Positions 34,716-44,099 of a DNA stretch of 64,000 nucleotides are shown here, piece after piece; positions within the stretch are counted from its first letter, which is position 1; the number at the start of each line of letters is the position of its first letter. Position numbers and translations under genes: made by a program. The notes below the pieces were generated by a model that did not search any database, was not told where the DNA came from, and worked only from the letters and a program-made list of their open reading frames with translations. The stretch is from Algoriella xinjiangensis (GTDB lineage Bacteria > Bacteroidota > Bacteroidia > Flavobacteriales > Weeksellaceae), in NCBI RefSeq assembly GCF_900115015.1, contig NZ_FOUZ01000006.1, positions 1 to 64,000 on the forward strand, in the 5' to 3' direction.

Positions 34716-35600
34716 ATGTTTAAAAAACTAAGTTTAGTAGTTTTAATTGGCGCTTCAGTAATGTCTTGTAATAAGACTTACAATAAAGCGATGAAAAGTA
34801 CGGATAAAGATGAGATATTTACCCTAGCAACACAGTTGTACGAAGATGGTAAATATGATTTAGCAAACGAATTGTACGAAAAAATTTCGACATCTTTCGT
34901 GGGAACAGAAAAAGCAGCTGATATTGCTTATAATATGGCACAAGCTAATTTTAACGAGAAAAACTTTCGTTTAGCAGGTCATCAATTCAAAAGTTTCGCA
35001 GGAGCTTATCCCATGGATGCTCGCGCAGAAGAAGCTTTGTTTAAATCGGCGTTTTCTTATTACCAAGATTCACCAAAGTACGATTTGGATCAAACAAGTA
35101 CCTATACAGCGATTAGCGAATTGCAATCGTTTATCAATACTTATCCAGAATCTGCGCATGTAAGCGAAGCCAATAATTATATTACAGAGCTTAGACAGAA
35201 GTTAGAATTAAAAGCCTACGAAATTTCTAAAGTTTATTACAAAACAATGAAATATAAAGCGGCGGCTGTATCGTTTGACAATATGATCGACGAATACCCA
35301 GATTCTAAATTCCGCGAAGAAGCAATGATGTATTCTTTACGTTCTAAAGCCGAATTGGCTTTAAACTTTAGCCGTTTAGAGAGCAAAGATTTACGTTTAC
35401 AAGAAGCAAGAACTCAATATCTATTGTTAAAAAGATATTATCCAGAAACAAAATTTAAAAGCGAAGCTGATAAATTAATGGAGAAAATTGACAAAGATAT
35501 AATCGAAACTAAAAAAGCATTAGCTGATTTAGATATTGCAAGAAAAGCTGCAGAAGCAAGTCAAGCAGAAGCAATCAAAGAGCAAAATAATAATAAATAA
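34716..35600 (+). CDS. bamD: Outer-membrane protein assembly factor BamD
   Basis: 294 residues, a lipoprotein (SVMSC, Cys18) facing the periplasm. It is built of tetratricopeptide-like repeats (YEDGKYDLANELYEKI; NEKNFRLAGHQFKSFAGAYP; HVSEANNYITELR; KAAAVSFDNMIDEYP), the classic BamD/YfiO architecture, plus a charged C-terminal helix. BamD partners BamA in inserting barrel proteins into the outer membrane. It is first in the bamD-rpoZ-coaBC-porD-recN run, with gaps of at most 21 bp. Confidence 0.9.
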   Translation: MFKKLSLVVLIGASVMSCNKTYNKAMKSTDKDEIFTLATQLYEDGKYDLANELYEKISTSFVGTEKAADIAYNMAQANFNEKNFRLAGHQFKSFAGAYPMDARAEEALFKSAFSYYQDSPKYDLDQTSTYTAISELQSFINTYPESAHVSEANNYITELRQKLELKAYEISKVYYKTMKYKAAAVSFDNMIDEYPDSKFREEAMMYSLRSKAELALNFSRLESKDLRLQEARTQYLLLKRYYPETKFKSEADKLMEKIDKDIIETKKALADLDIARKAAEASQAEAIKEQNNNK

Positions 35601-35621
35601 TAAAATACTAATTCTTTCATT

Positions 35622-35945
35622 ATGAATTTCAAAGATATCGGTGCAGCACCAACAACACAAACTTACGATCGTAATAAAATTGATGAGAAAACAGGAAACT
35701 TGTACGAATCAATTGTAATTATGGGAAAAAGAGCAGAACAAATCAACCAAGAAATGAAAACTGAATTAATTCAGAAATTGGATGAATTTGCTGCACACAC
35801 TGATTCGTTAGAAGAAGTTTTTGAAAACAGAGAGCAAATCGAAGTTTCTAAATTCTACGAAAGATTACCAAAATCTACTGCTATCGCGGTTAGAGAATGG
35901 TTAGATAACGACGTATACTACAGAAATCCAAATGAGGATAAATAA
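35622..35945 (+). CDS. rpoZ: RNA polymerase omega subunit
   Basis: 107 residues. The core NLYESIVIMGKRAEQIN (27-43) is the omega signature that clamps the beta' C-terminus; an acidic helix-rich tail follows. It is longer than E. coli omega (91) but normal for Bacteroidota. Its position between bamD and coaBC is the conserved Bacteroidota arrangement and secures the call. The stop overlaps the coaBC start by 1 bp. Confidence 0.88.
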   Translation: MNFKDIGAAPTTQTYDRNKIDEKTGNLYESIVIMGKRAEQINQEMKTELIQKLDEFAAHTDSLEEVFENREQIEVSKFYERLPKSTAIAVREWLDNDVYYRNPNEDK

Positions 35946-37144
35946 TGTCTGTTTTACATAGCAAAAAAATTCTTTTGGCAGTTACTGCCGGAATAGCGGC
36001 CTACAAAGCCGCTTTTCTTGTTAGAGGGCTAATCAAAAAAGGTGCAGAAGTTAAAGTTATTATGACGCCAGAGGCTCAAAACTTTGTCACTCCACTTACA
36101 CTTTCTACACTTTCTAAACATCCAGTTGAATGGGAGTTTTTTGGAGATAAAGGCGATTGGAACAATCATGTAGAATATGCACTTTGGGCAGATTATATGG
36201 TTATTGCACCTTGCACAGCCAATACCCTTTCGCACATGGCAGATGGTACGTGCGATAACTTAGTTTTAGCAACTTATCTTTCCGCTAAATGTCCTGTTTA
36301 TTTTGCTCCAGCAATGGACTTAGACATGTACAAACATCCAACAACATTAGAAAATATTCAAAAATTAGAATCATTTGGTAATATTTGCATTCCTGCAGAG
36401 GCTGGCGAATTAGCAAGTGGATTAATTGGCGAAGGCAGAATGGCTGAACCTGAAAGCATTGTTGCATTTTTAGAACAATCTATTGTTGCCACTCTCCCAC
36501 TTCATGGTAAAAATGTTGTAGTTTCTGCTGGTCCTACATACGAAAACCTAGACCCTGTTCGTTTTATAGGTAATTATTCTTCTGGAAAAATGGGATTCGA
36601 AATTGCAAAAGCCGCAGCAAATTTAGGTGCAAATGTTACTTTAGTTGCTGGGCCAAGTCACGAATCTGTTTCTGGTTATCCAATAGAACGTATAAATGTG
36701 GTTTCGGCAAAAGATATGTACGATGCCATGCATGCTAATTTTGATAAAGCAGATGTTGTTGTAATGTCGGCTGCAGTGGCAGATTATCGTCCTAAAGAAA
36801 TGGCGAATCAAAAAATTAAGAAGGAAAATGATGATAATTTAGTAATCGAATTGGTTAAAAATCCTGATATTCTAAAATCGTTAGGCGAAATCAAAACGCA
36901 TCAATTATTGGTTGGTTTTGCTTTAGAAACGAATAATGAAGAAGAATATGCAAAGAAAAAATTAACTAAAAAGAACTTAGATTTTATCGTTCTTAATTCT
37001 ATGCAAGACAAAGAAGCTGGATTTCAGAAGAATACAAATAAAATTACAATAATTGACAAAGATTTATCAATGCAACAATTTGATGCAAAATCAAAAGCAG
37101 ATGTTGCAAAAGATATTTTAAATGTTATTTTAAATAAATTATAA
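35945..37144 (+). CDS. coaBC: Bifunctional phosphopantothenoylcysteine decarboxylase/synthetase
   Basis: Performs two successive steps of coenzyme A biosynthesis: ligation of cysteine to phosphopantothenate (CoaB) and decarboxylation (CoaC). Residues 1-185 are the FMN-binding CoaC domain (VTAGIAAYKA, NHVEYALWADYMVIAPCTANTLS split, PAMDLDMY). From about 195 the CoaB domain begins (VVSAGPTYENLDPVRFI, NYSSGKMGFEIAKAA) with KIKKEND (essential Lys) near 300. 399 residues is normal. It starts within the rpoZ stop. Confidence 0.93.
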   Translation: MSVLHSKKILLAVTAGIAAYKAAFLVRGLIKKGAEVKVIMTPEAQNFVTPLTLSTLSKHPVEWEFFGDKGDWNNHVEYALWADYMVIAPCTANTLSHMADGTCDNLVLATYLSAKCPVYFAPAMDLDMYKHPTTLENIQKLESFGNICIPAEAGELASGLIGEGRMAEPESIVAFLEQSIVATLPLHGKNVVVSAGPTYENLDPVRFIGNYSSGKMGFEIAKAAANLGANVTLVAGPSHESVSGYPIERINVVSAKDMYDAMHANFDKADVVVMSAAVADYRPKEMANQKIKKENDDNLVIELVKNPDILKSLGEIKTHQLLVGFALETNNEEEYAKKKLTKKNLDFIVLNSMQDKEAGFQKNTNKITIIDKDLSMQQFDAKSKADVAKDILNVILNKL

Positions 37145-37152
37145 CAATTGAT

Positions 37153-38058
37153 ATGAAGAAATTAGCCTCAATTTTCTTTTCGGCATGTTTAGCTGCAACT
37201 GCATTTTCACAAAATTTAATTGCAGATGTAAAAGTAGATTATTCGCAAGTACAAAGTTCAAATAACCAAGTGTATCAAACATTACAAAAATCTTTGACTA
37301 CATTTATTAATTCGACAAAATGGACAAACGATCGCCTAAAAACCTACGAAAGAATTGAAGCTAGTTTCAACATTAATATTCAGAAAAAAGAAGGAAATCG
37401 TTTCACGGGAACTATTTTAGTACAATCTCGTCGTCCGGTTTTCAATTCAACTTATTATACGCCAGTTCTTAATTTAAACGACACAAATTTTAATTTTGAG
37501 TACCAAGAATACGAAGAATTGGTTTTTAATGACCGTAAATTCAGTAATAAAAATTTAACAGATGTTATTACCTTTTACGTATATTTAGTTTTAGGTTACG
37601 ATGCAGATACATTTGCAAAAGAAGGCGGAACAGAATATTTTAAAATGGCTAAAAAAATTGCAGACTTTGGTCAAGCAAGTAACAATTTTAGCGGTTGGAG
37701 CGAATTAGATGGTTTACAATCTCGTTCATCTTTAATCAATAATGTTTTAAAAACCGACAATTCTTCTTTGCGAAATATATCGTATCAATACCACAGAAAT
37801 GGATTGGATATTATGTCAGAAAATGAATTGCGTGGTAAAAATGCAATTGGAAATACACTTTTACAATTAGAATTTTATCAACGCGGAAGTTACTCTCAAT
37901 TTTATCCATTAGACATTTTTGTAAATGCAAAAAAAGACGAGATTAAACAAATATTTTCTGGCGGACAAACGTCTACCGTAAATATCGAGAAATTAAAAGA
38001 AATTTTAAATTCAATCTCTCCAAAAAATAGTTCAAGTTGGAATTCCTTAAAAAAGTAA
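37153..38058 (+). CDS. porD: Type IX secretion protein PorD (DUF4835)
   Basis: 301 residues with signal peptide (MKKLASIFFSACLAATAFSQ). The DUF4835 pattern is visible: QVYQTLQKSLTTFINSTKW, FSGTI-like RFTGTILVQSRRPVFNSTYYTP (split), YLVLGYDADTFAKEGG and PLDIFVNAKKDEI towards the end. DUF4835 proteins are annotated as PorD of the type IX secretion system, which exports adhesins and enzymes across the outer membrane. It lies 8 bp after coaBC and 1 bp before recN, its usual Bacteroidota neighbourhood. Confidence 0.88.
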   Translation: MKKLASIFFSACLAATAFSQNLIADVKVDYSQVQSSNNQVYQTLQKSLTTFINSTKWTNDRLKTYERIEASFNINIQKKEGNRFTGTILVQSRRPVFNSTYYTPVLNLNDTNFNFEYQEYEELVFNDRKFSNKNLTDVITFYVYLVLGYDADTFAKEGGTEYFKMAKKIADFGQASNNFSGWSELDGLQSRSSLINNVLKTDNSSLRNISYQYHRNGLDIMSENELRGKNAIGNTLLQLEFYQRGSYSQFYPLDIFVNAKKDEIKQIFSGGQTSTVNIEKLKEILNSISPKNSSSWNSLKK

Positions 38059-38059
38059 A

Positions 38060-39718
38060 ATGTTAAGTACGCTTCGAGTAAATAATTTTGCCATAATTGA
38101 TGAGTTAGAAATAGATTTTAAATCTGGTATGACTACACTTACGGGTGAAACTGGTGCTGGAAAATCAATTATTTTAGGTGCTTTGAAATTAGTTTTAGGC
38201 GAACGCGCCGACTTAAAAGCGCTAAAAAATGAGAAAGAAAAATGCATTATCGAAGCCATTTTTAATATCAAAGAATTAGAATTACAAACTTTTTTCGAAG
38301 AAAATGATTTGGATTACGAAGACGAATCTATTCTGAGAAGAGAATTATTACCTTCTGGTAAATCGCGTGCTTTTATAAATGATACACCTGTTAAAGTTTC
38401 TATTTTACACGAATTATCAGAATTACTAATTGATATTCATTCTCAATTTAATACACCTAAAATTTTTGAAGCTGATTTCCAATTATCAATGTTGGATATT
38501 TACGGAAACAATAAAGAGTTATTGAAAGAATATAAAACCGTTTTTCTAAATTATATCGCGGTAAAAAAGAAGATAAAAGAAGCGCAAAATTCATTAGAAA
38601 ATCAATCACAAGATTTAGAATATAAACTTCATTTGTGGGAAGAATTAAATAATGCTTCACTCCGAATTGGTGAATTAGAAACGTTAGAAAGTGAAATAAA
38701 ATCTCTTTCAAATGTAGAAGAAATCATTTCAACTTTAAATGAAACTTACCAATTTTTGGAACATCCAGAAGTCGGAATTGTTTCGCAATTAAATGAAGCA
38801 AGTAATAAATTAAATCGAATTACAGATTTTTCTAGTGACTACAAATCTATTTATGATCGTTTAAATTCATCTAAAATAGAGCTTCAAGATATTTCTGGAG
38901 AGATGAGTCATTTGATAGAATCAACCGAATTAAACCCTGAACGTTTACTTGAATTGACAGAACGTTTTGATTTGATTCATAAATTATTACGTAAACACGA
39001 TGTCCTAACAATTGAAGATTTAATTGAAAAAAGAGAACAATTAGAAACGCAAACTTCTGGTTTTGATAATCTAAGTGATTTGATTATTCATTTAAACAAA
39101 GAATTAAATTTAATTAGTGATAAACTTGACAAACTATCACTTAAAATACGCAAAAATCGCTTTGCTTCTATTGATACAATTAGAGAAAATATTTTGTCGA
39201 CTTTGTCTCAATTAGGAATGGAAAATTCTCAATTAATCATTCAGTTAAACGAAACTTCTGATTATACTTTGACTGGTAAAGATGAAGTTCTTTTCTTGTT
39301 TAGTGCCAACAAAGGAATGGAACCTCGCGTTTTTGAGAAATCTGTTTCGGGTGGAGAACGTTCGCGATTGATGTTGGCTATTAAAAAATTATTGGCAACA
39401 CATCAACATTTACCAACTTTAATTTTAGATGAAATTGATACTGGAATTTCTGGAAAAGTAGCAAATGAAACGGGAAAAGTAATGCAAGAAATGTCGCAAA
39501 ATATGCAGCTTTTAGTAATTACACATTTACCGCAAGTTGCTTCGAAAGGAAATCATCAACTAAAAGTTTATAAAGAAGTTGTAGATGAAACCACAAAAAC
39601 TAATGTAAAAGAATTGTCGCAAACAGAACGTTTATCTGAAATTGCACAAATGATTTCGGGCTCAGAATTGACTGATGCAGCGCTTAATCAAGCAAAAGAA
39701 TTAATGAATTTGAATTAA
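38060..39718 (+). CDS. recN: DNA repair protein RecN
   Basis: An SMC-like ATPase for double-strand-break repair. 552 residues: Walker A LTGETGAGKSIIL (about 27-38), ABC signature SVSGGERSRLM (about 425-435), Walker B TLILDEIDTGISG (about 454-466) and a central coiled-coil pair (about 150-370: KKKIKEAQNSLENQ, ERFDLIHKLLRKH). H-loop VITHLPQVA follows. It closes the bamD operon, with a palindromic terminator 18 bp later. No SOS-like operator is seen, as expected inside an operon. Confidence 0.93.
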   Translation: MLSTLRVNNFAIIDELEIDFKSGMTTLTGETGAGKSIILGALKLVLGERADLKALKNEKEKCIIEAIFNIKELELQTFFEENDLDYEDESILRRELLPSGKSRAFINDTPVKVSILHELSELLIDIHSQFNTPKIFEADFQLSMLDIYGNNKELLKEYKTVFLNYIAVKKKIKEAQNSLENQSQDLEYKLHLWEELNNASLRIGELETLESEIKSLSNVEEIISTLNETYQFLEHPEVGIVSQLNEASNKLNRITDFSSDYKSIYDRLNSSKIELQDISGEMSHLIESTELNPERLLELTERFDLIHKLLRKHDVLTIEDLIEKREQLETQTSGFDNLSDLIIHLNKELNLISDKLDKLSLKIRKNRFASIDTIRENILSTLSQLGMENSQLIIQLNETSDYTLTGKDEVLFLFSANKGMEPRVFEKSVSGGERSRLMLAIKKLLATHQHLPTLILDEIDTGISGKVANETGKVMQEMSQNMQLLVITHLPQVASKGNHQLKVYKEVVDETTKTNVKELSQTERLSEIAQMISGSELTDAALNQAKELMNLN

Positions 39719-39735
39719 AAATTATCATATAAAAT

Positions 39736-39765
39736 AAAAAATCCACTCAATTGAGTGGATTTTTT
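39736..39765. terminator. Bidirectional terminator
   Basis: A perfect 30-bp palindrome (arm AAAAATCCACTCAA) between convergent recN and the nucleoside phosphorylase gene. Confidence 0.9.
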
Positions 39766-39782
39766 ATTGAATTGAACTTATA

Positions 39783-40655
39783 TTATTTCGTTAATTTCTC
39801 TAAAGAATATTCAATCATCGCATCAACAGTTTTATAAGAATCTGTACTAAATTCTCCTAAAATACGGTTGGCAACAATTGCGTTAACAGATAAAGCATCG
39901 TGTCCCATCATCGCTGCTAAACCATAAATTGCCGAAGTTTCCATCTCGAAATTAGAAATTCTTAAACCATTATGATTGAATGATGTTAAACGCTCATTAA
40001 TATCTGCAGGATTTGGTTGCAATCTTAAATGACGACCTTGAGGTCCGTAAAAACCACATGCCGTTGCTGTAATTCCTTGAATTGTTTGCTCCGAAGCCAA
40101 TTTATTTAATAAACTTGTAGAAGCTTCTACTAAATAAGGACGAGATTTATTTGGTGACCAATCTACATGTTTGATAAAAGCATCTTCTACCTCTTTGTTC
40201 ATCACTGCTTCGCTTCCTACATAATAATGCAATAAACCGTCTAAACCTAAACCATGTGAACCAATTACAATGCTATCCACAGGAATATCGCCTTGTAAAG
40301 CGCCCGAAGTTCCTAAACGTATAAAAGATAATTTTCTGAAATCCTCTTTAATCTGTCCAGTTTCTAAATTTATATTTGCTAAAGCATCTAATTCAGAAAA
40401 AACAATATCAATATTGTCTGTTCCCATACCTGTCGAAATAACCGTTAAACGTTGTCCGTTTAACATACCTGTATGCGTAACAATTTCTCTTTTAGAAGCT
40501 TTGTGCTCGATTGAATCAAAATGTCTTGAAACTTTTTCTACACGATTTGGATCTCCAACCGTGATAATTGTATCAGCTAAATGTTCTGGTTTTATATTAC
40601 AATGGTAAATACTTCCGTCTGCATTTAAAACTAATTCTGATGCTGCTTTACTCAT
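39783..40655 (-). CDS. Nucleoside phosphorylase (uridine phosphorylase-like)
   Basis: 290 residues of nucleoside phosphorylase family 1: VGDPNRVEKVSRHFD (phosphate-loop start, about 33-47), STGMGTDNIDIVFSEL (about 83), RLGTSGALQGDIP (about 118-130, the phosphate/ribose signature) and NFEMETSAIYGLAAMMGHDA (about 240-259, the Met/Glu of ribose binding). Phosphorolytic cleavage of a pyrimidine or purine nucleoside follows from the family; the EMET pattern is shared by uridine phosphorylases, so uridine is the first guess. Single gene. Confidence 0.88.
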   Translation of the reverse strand: MSKAASELVLNADGSIYHCNIKPEHLADTIITVGDPNRVEKVSRHFDSIEHKASKREIVTHTGMLNGQRLTVISTGMGTDNIDIVFSELDALANINLETGQIKEDFRKLSFIRLGTSGALQGDIPVDSIVIGSHGLGLDGLLHYYVGSEAVMNKEVEDAFIKHVDWSPNKSRPYLVEASTSLLNKLASEQTIQGITATACGFYGPQGRHLRLQPNPADINERLTSFNHNGLRISNFEMETSAIYGLAAMMGHDALSVNAIVANRILGEFSTDSYKTVDAMIEYSLEKLTK

Positions 40656-40719
40656 GTTTTCTAATTAAAAATAAACACACAAGATACAATGTTTATTGCA
40701 AATTTGTGTAAAATTTTTA

Positions 40720-41046
40720 TTAACCACCTACTCTTTTCACTTTAAAACCTTTATCTTTTAGGAAGCTCATTATTTTGTCGCGGTAATCACCTTGAATGAT
40801 AATTGATTCGTCTTTAAAACTTCCGCCAACGCCTAAAAACACTTTAATTTCTTTGGCTAATTGTTTAAAATCTTCATCAGCACCCGTGTAACCTTCGATA
40901 ACAGTTGTTGGCTTACCTTTTCGTTTTTCGTATTTACAAATTAACGGATCGGCTTGCATCCACAGCTCATTTTCAACTTCTTCGATTTCTTCTGGTTCTG
41001 AAATATGATCAGGAAATAGATTTTTTAATTGATCTGATAAATCCAT
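40720..41046 (-). CDS. SUI1/YciH-type translation initiation factor
   Basis: 108 residues with the SUI1 fold in the last 75: YEKRKGKPTTVIEGYTG, LAKEIKVFLGVGGSFKD, IIIQGDYRDKIMSFLKDKGFKVKR. The KGKPTTVI...GVGGS...QGD..DKI pattern is that of eIF1 and bacterial YciH, implicated in initiation fidelity. It lies 4 bp after the next gene and is likely co-transcribed with it. Confidence 0.88.
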   Translation of the reverse strand: MDLSDQLKNLFPDHISEPEEIEEVENELWMQADPLICKYEKRKGKPTTVIEGYTGADEDFKQLAKEIKVFLGVGGSFKDESIIIQGDYRDKIMSFLKDKGFKVKRVGG

Positions 41047-41050
41047 AAAA

Positions 41051-41458
41051 TTATATTTTTATAATTCCTCTTTCAATCATTTCATCCATTTCTAGTGAAA
41101 TATGTTTAAATGTAGGTAATTGTTGTATAAGACTTCCTGCATTTTTTTTATTCACTTTAAATGTCAAATCCATTTCTGTTGTAAATAATAAAGCAGATGT
41201 AAAAGGATTTTTGATATAAGAACTTAAAATCATAAAAGCTTCGTCTACAGTATGAAAACTTTCTACTTCTTCTGATTTATAACGTGTATTGAAAGCAAAG
41301 TTATATCCTCCAGTTTCTAAAATATGAAGTCTTACATAAATATTTTTAAGCTCAGTATCGCCCATTGTTTTGGCAAAAGTAAGTTTGGCAAAAGTTCCTT
41401 GGTTGATACTTAATTTTACTTGTTCGTAAAATTCAACAAAAACAGTCTGATATGGCAT
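41051..41458 (-). CDS. Hypothetical protein upstream of SUI1
   Basis: 135 residues, soluble, no signal. It is a mixed alpha/beta protein (FAKLTFAKTMGDTELKNIYVRLHIL, split; GYNFAFNTRY; ESFHTVDEAFMILSSYI; MDLTFKVNKKNAGSLIQQLP). No family recognised; possible relation to small regulatory folds. Only 4 bp separate its stop from the SUI1 start, so the two are translationally linked, which hints at a translation-related role. This is guesswork from position. Confidence 0.55.
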   Translation of the reverse strand: MPYQTVFVEFYEQVKLSINQGTFAKLTFAKTMGDTELKNIYVRLHILETGGYNFAFNTRYKSEEVESFHTVDEAFMILSSYIKNPFTSALLFTTEMDLTFKVNKKNAGSLIQQLPTFKHISLEMDEMIERGIIKI

Positions 41459-41592
41459 CTTAATATATGTTTAATCTGCAAAATTAAACTAAGTAGACCA
41501 AATATAGGTTCTTTTTCATTATTATTTTGTTAGATTAAAATCTAAAATTAAATGATTTTGAAGTTTAAAAAGCCAATACCATCTTTTCTGTA

Positions 41593-41619
41593 TTGTAACG
41601 CATTTAGTTTGTATTTTTG
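41593..41619 (+). promoter_or_regulatory. Candidate promoter of the 74-residue protein gene
   Basis: TTG at 41593-41595 and TATTTTTG at 41612-41619 with a 16-bp spacer. The leader to the ATG would be about 75 nt. Confidence 0.35.
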
Positions 41620-41700
41620 CAACATCAATCCTGAATAAATTTTATTAAAACAATATTCGAGATTAATTTATCAATTAATAAAGATTCATAAAAAATAGCC

Positions 41701-41925
41701 ATGAGCGAACAACAGTTAACAAAAGAAGTAACGTACAAAGGAAATACAAAAACTTTTACTGTAGAAATTGAGCAATTGCCACCATTTAATCCAGAAACAA
41801 TGGATAAAGAAAAATACGATGAAACATTAACAGTACTTGCTGCTTTGGCTAGAAAAAAGCTTGAAAATCAAAAAATGGAATGGGTTTTTAATATCGAAAA
41901 AGCTTTACAAGAAGAGGAACAATAA
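41701..41925 (+). CDS. Hypothetical protein, 74 residues
   Basis: Small, soluble and acidic: a beta start (TKEVTYKGNTKTFTVEIEQLPPFN), then two helices (DKEKYDETLTVLAALARKKLENQK). Length and composition suggest a small partner protein; not recognised. It has a candidate promoter and stands alone. Confidence 0.5.
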   Translation: MSEQQLTKEVTYKGNTKTFTVEIEQLPPFNPETMDKEKYDETLTVLAALARKKLENQKMEWVFNIEKALQEEEQ

Positions 41926-42044
41926 ACTTCTTAAAACCAAAAAGATAACCCAAATAAAACTTTAACTATTTTATTGAATGTGACAATTAAAGTATGGCAT
42001 GTACTTTGTAATACATAATACGTTAAAATAACATAATTAGTAAA

Positions 42045-42398
42045 ATGAAAAAATCAAAGTTTTTTAAAGTCGCAGGTGCAGCAGCAATGGAAGCACAAAA
42101 AGACAAATCTTTTTTAGATAAAGTAAAAGCATTTTTCAGAATGTTGGCTGATTATAAAAAAGGAAATTATAAACCCGAAATGACTAATTTAGTCATAGGT
42201 TTTCTAGCTACTTTGTATATAATATCGCCGATTGATATTATTCCAGAAGCACTATTTGGTCCTTTTGGTTTGGTAGATGATTTTGGAATATTGTTATTTG
42301 GAATGAAATATTTCAATAAAGAAGTCTCAAAATACCTTGCTTGGGAAATTAACCAAAAAGCGTATAACAATATCGAAGATGCAAAAATTATAGATTAA
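42045..42398 (+). CDS. YkvA/DUF1232 family membrane protein
   Basis: 117 residues. The DUF1232 core is clear: LVIGFLATLYIISPIDIIPEALFGPFGLVDDFGILLFG (two parts, about 48-87), with the diagnostic YxxSPIDIIPE...GxxDD. Two membrane segments; the N-terminal 40 residues are basic. Function is unknown across the family. Single gene with terminator. Confidence 0.85.
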   Translation: MKKSKFFKVAGAAAMEAQKDKSFLDKVKAFFRMLADYKKGNYKPEMTNLVIGFLATLYIISPIDIIPEALFGPFGLVDDFGILLFGMKYFNKEVSKYLAWEINQKAYNNIEDAKIID

Positions 42399-42422
42399 AA
42401 ATAACGATATAATAAAAAATTT

Positions 42423-42455
42423 AGTCCGATTTCTAGTAGAAGTCGGACTTTTTTA
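42423..42455 (+). terminator. Terminator of the DUF1232 gene
   Basis: AGTCCGATTTCT and AGAAGTCGGACT pair (one wobble) around AGT, then a T run. Confidence 0.88.
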
Positions 42456-42565
42456 TGCATAATCATTAAATCTTGCAGAAAAATAGCAATAAACCCTGCA
42501 TATATGCGAAGATTTTATTAGTTTTAGAAAATTAATAACTATACTAAAAATTAAACAACCAGAAA

Positions 42566-43027
42566 ATGGTAATTATTAACAACTTTGACGAATACAAAGC
42601 ATTTGAAGGAAAAGAAATTGGTGTTTCGGATTGGCATACAATTACGCAAGAACAAATCAATCGTTTTGCAGATGCTACAATAGATCATCAATGGATACAT
42701 ACAGATCCTGAAAAAGCAAAAAAAGAAGGACCTTTCAAAAATACAATTGCGCATGGATATTTAACACTTTCTATGATTCCTCATTTATGGGATCAAATTG
42801 CAGAGGTTCGAAATATCAAAATGTTAATCAATTACGGTATCGAAAATTTAAGATTTGGACAACCTGTTTTGGTTGATAGTGATGTTAGATTAAAAGCGAA
42901 ACTAAAATCTATTACAAATCTTAGAGGAATTGCTAAAGTTGTAATTGCTGCAACTTTTGAGATTCAAGACAATCCAAAACCTGCTTATACAGCAGATGTT
43001 GTTTTCTTGTATCATTTTAATGATTAA
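42566..43027 (+). CDS. MaoC-like (R)-specific enoyl hydratase family protein
   Basis: 153 residues of the hot-dog fold. The MaoC signature is [26 protein letters not shown] (about 26-51, here starting ITQE) with the catalytic Asp-His pair in DHQWIH (about 43-48), followed by [13 protein letters not shown] and [13 protein letters not shown]. Typical activity is (R)-3-hydroxyacyl-CoA dehydration in fatty-acid or PHA metabolism. No neighbours of that pathway are present, so the substrate is open. Confidence 0.88.
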   Translation: [153 protein letters not shown]

Positions 43028-43051
43028 AATAAATTAACTCAATATTTTTTC

Positions 43052-43084
43052 AGCTTCTATTCTTTTGGAATAGAAGCTTTTTTA
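43052..43084 (+). terminator. Terminator of the MaoC gene
   Basis: AGCTTCTATTC and GAATAGAAGCT pair perfectly around TTTTG, then a T run. Confidence 0.9.
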
Positions 43085-43172
43085 TTCTCCTTCGATTTTC
43101 AAATTTTTTGTTCCTAAAATATAGAAGTATCTTGCACGCAAATCAAACTATTGCCCGAACAACGATACTAAA

Positions 43173-44099
43173 ATGCAACATTTTTCACACAATAAAACCT
43201 TAATTAGCATAGTTGGTCCAACGGCTATTGGTAAAACCGGACTTGCAATACAATTGGCGCAGCACTACTCTACAGACATTTTGTCTTGCGATAGTCGACA
43301 GTTCTATAAAGAAATGACAATTGGTACGGCGGTTCCTTCTACTTCGGAATTAGCACAAGCAAAACATCATTTTATACAGAATATTTCGATTCACGAAAAA
43401 TATTCAGTTGGAGATTTTGAACGCGATGGTTTAAAGTTTTTGGACGACTATTTTCAGACGAATGATGTATGTATAATGGTTGGCGGTTCTGGTTTATACG
43501 AAAAAGCAATTACAACTGGTTTTGATATTTTTCCTGAAATTGACCCTATTTTTAGAGAACAACTTAATCAAGAATTAGAAACGGATGGAATTGAGAAATT
43601 GCAAATAGAGTTGAAGCAAGTTGATCCAATTTATTACGAAGAAGTTGACATTTACAACAAACAACGTGTAATTAGAGCTTTAGAAATTTATCGTGGATCT
43701 GGTCAACCTTTCTCTAAATTCAGAAATCAAGATTTAAATAAACGTCCATTTAACATAATTAAGATTGGGTTAGAACTTCCTCGACAAGAGATGTATGACC
43801 GAATTAATCAACGTGTTGATATTATGATGAATGAAGGTTTACTTGACGAAGCAAAATCATTGTATCCATTAAAAGAACTAAATGCGCTACAAACCGTTGG
43901 TTACCGCGAATTATTTGATTTTTTTGAAGACAAAATTGATTTAAACTTTGCAAATGAGGAAATTAAAAAAAATACCCGAAGATTTGCAAAACGACAAATG
44001 ACTTGGTTTAAAAAAGACCAAGATGTTAATTGGTTTTCGCCTTTAGAAAAAGAGGAAATTATCAATTTTATTAATTCTAAAACAACTTGCGATGAATAA
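43173..44099 (+). CDS. miaA: tRNA dimethylallyltransferase
   Basis: Adds the dimethylallyl group to A37 of tRNAs that read UNN codons. 308 residues: P-loop GPTAIGKTGLA (about 15-25), DSRQFYKEMTIGTA (about 40-53, substrate loop), VGGSGLY (about 100), YNKQRVIRALEIYRGSG (about 155-171) and QTVGYRELFDFF (about 240). All family motifs are present and length is normal. Its end overlaps the following exonuclease by 8 bp. Confidence 0.93.
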   Translation: MQHFSHNKTLISIVGPTAIGKTGLAIQLAQHYSTDILSCDSRQFYKEMTIGTAVPSTSELAQAKHHFIQNISIHEKYSVGDFERDGLKFLDDYFQTNDVCIMVGGSGLYEKAITTGFDIFPEIDPIFREQLNQELETDGIEKLQIELKQVDPIYYEEVDIYNKQRVIRALEIYRGSGQPFSKFRNQDLNKRPFNIIKIGLELPRQEMYDRINQRVDIMMNEGLLDEAKSLYPLKELNALQTVGYRELFDFFEDKIDLNFANEEIKKNTRRFAKRQMTWFKKDQDVNWFSPLEKEEIINFINSKTTCDE

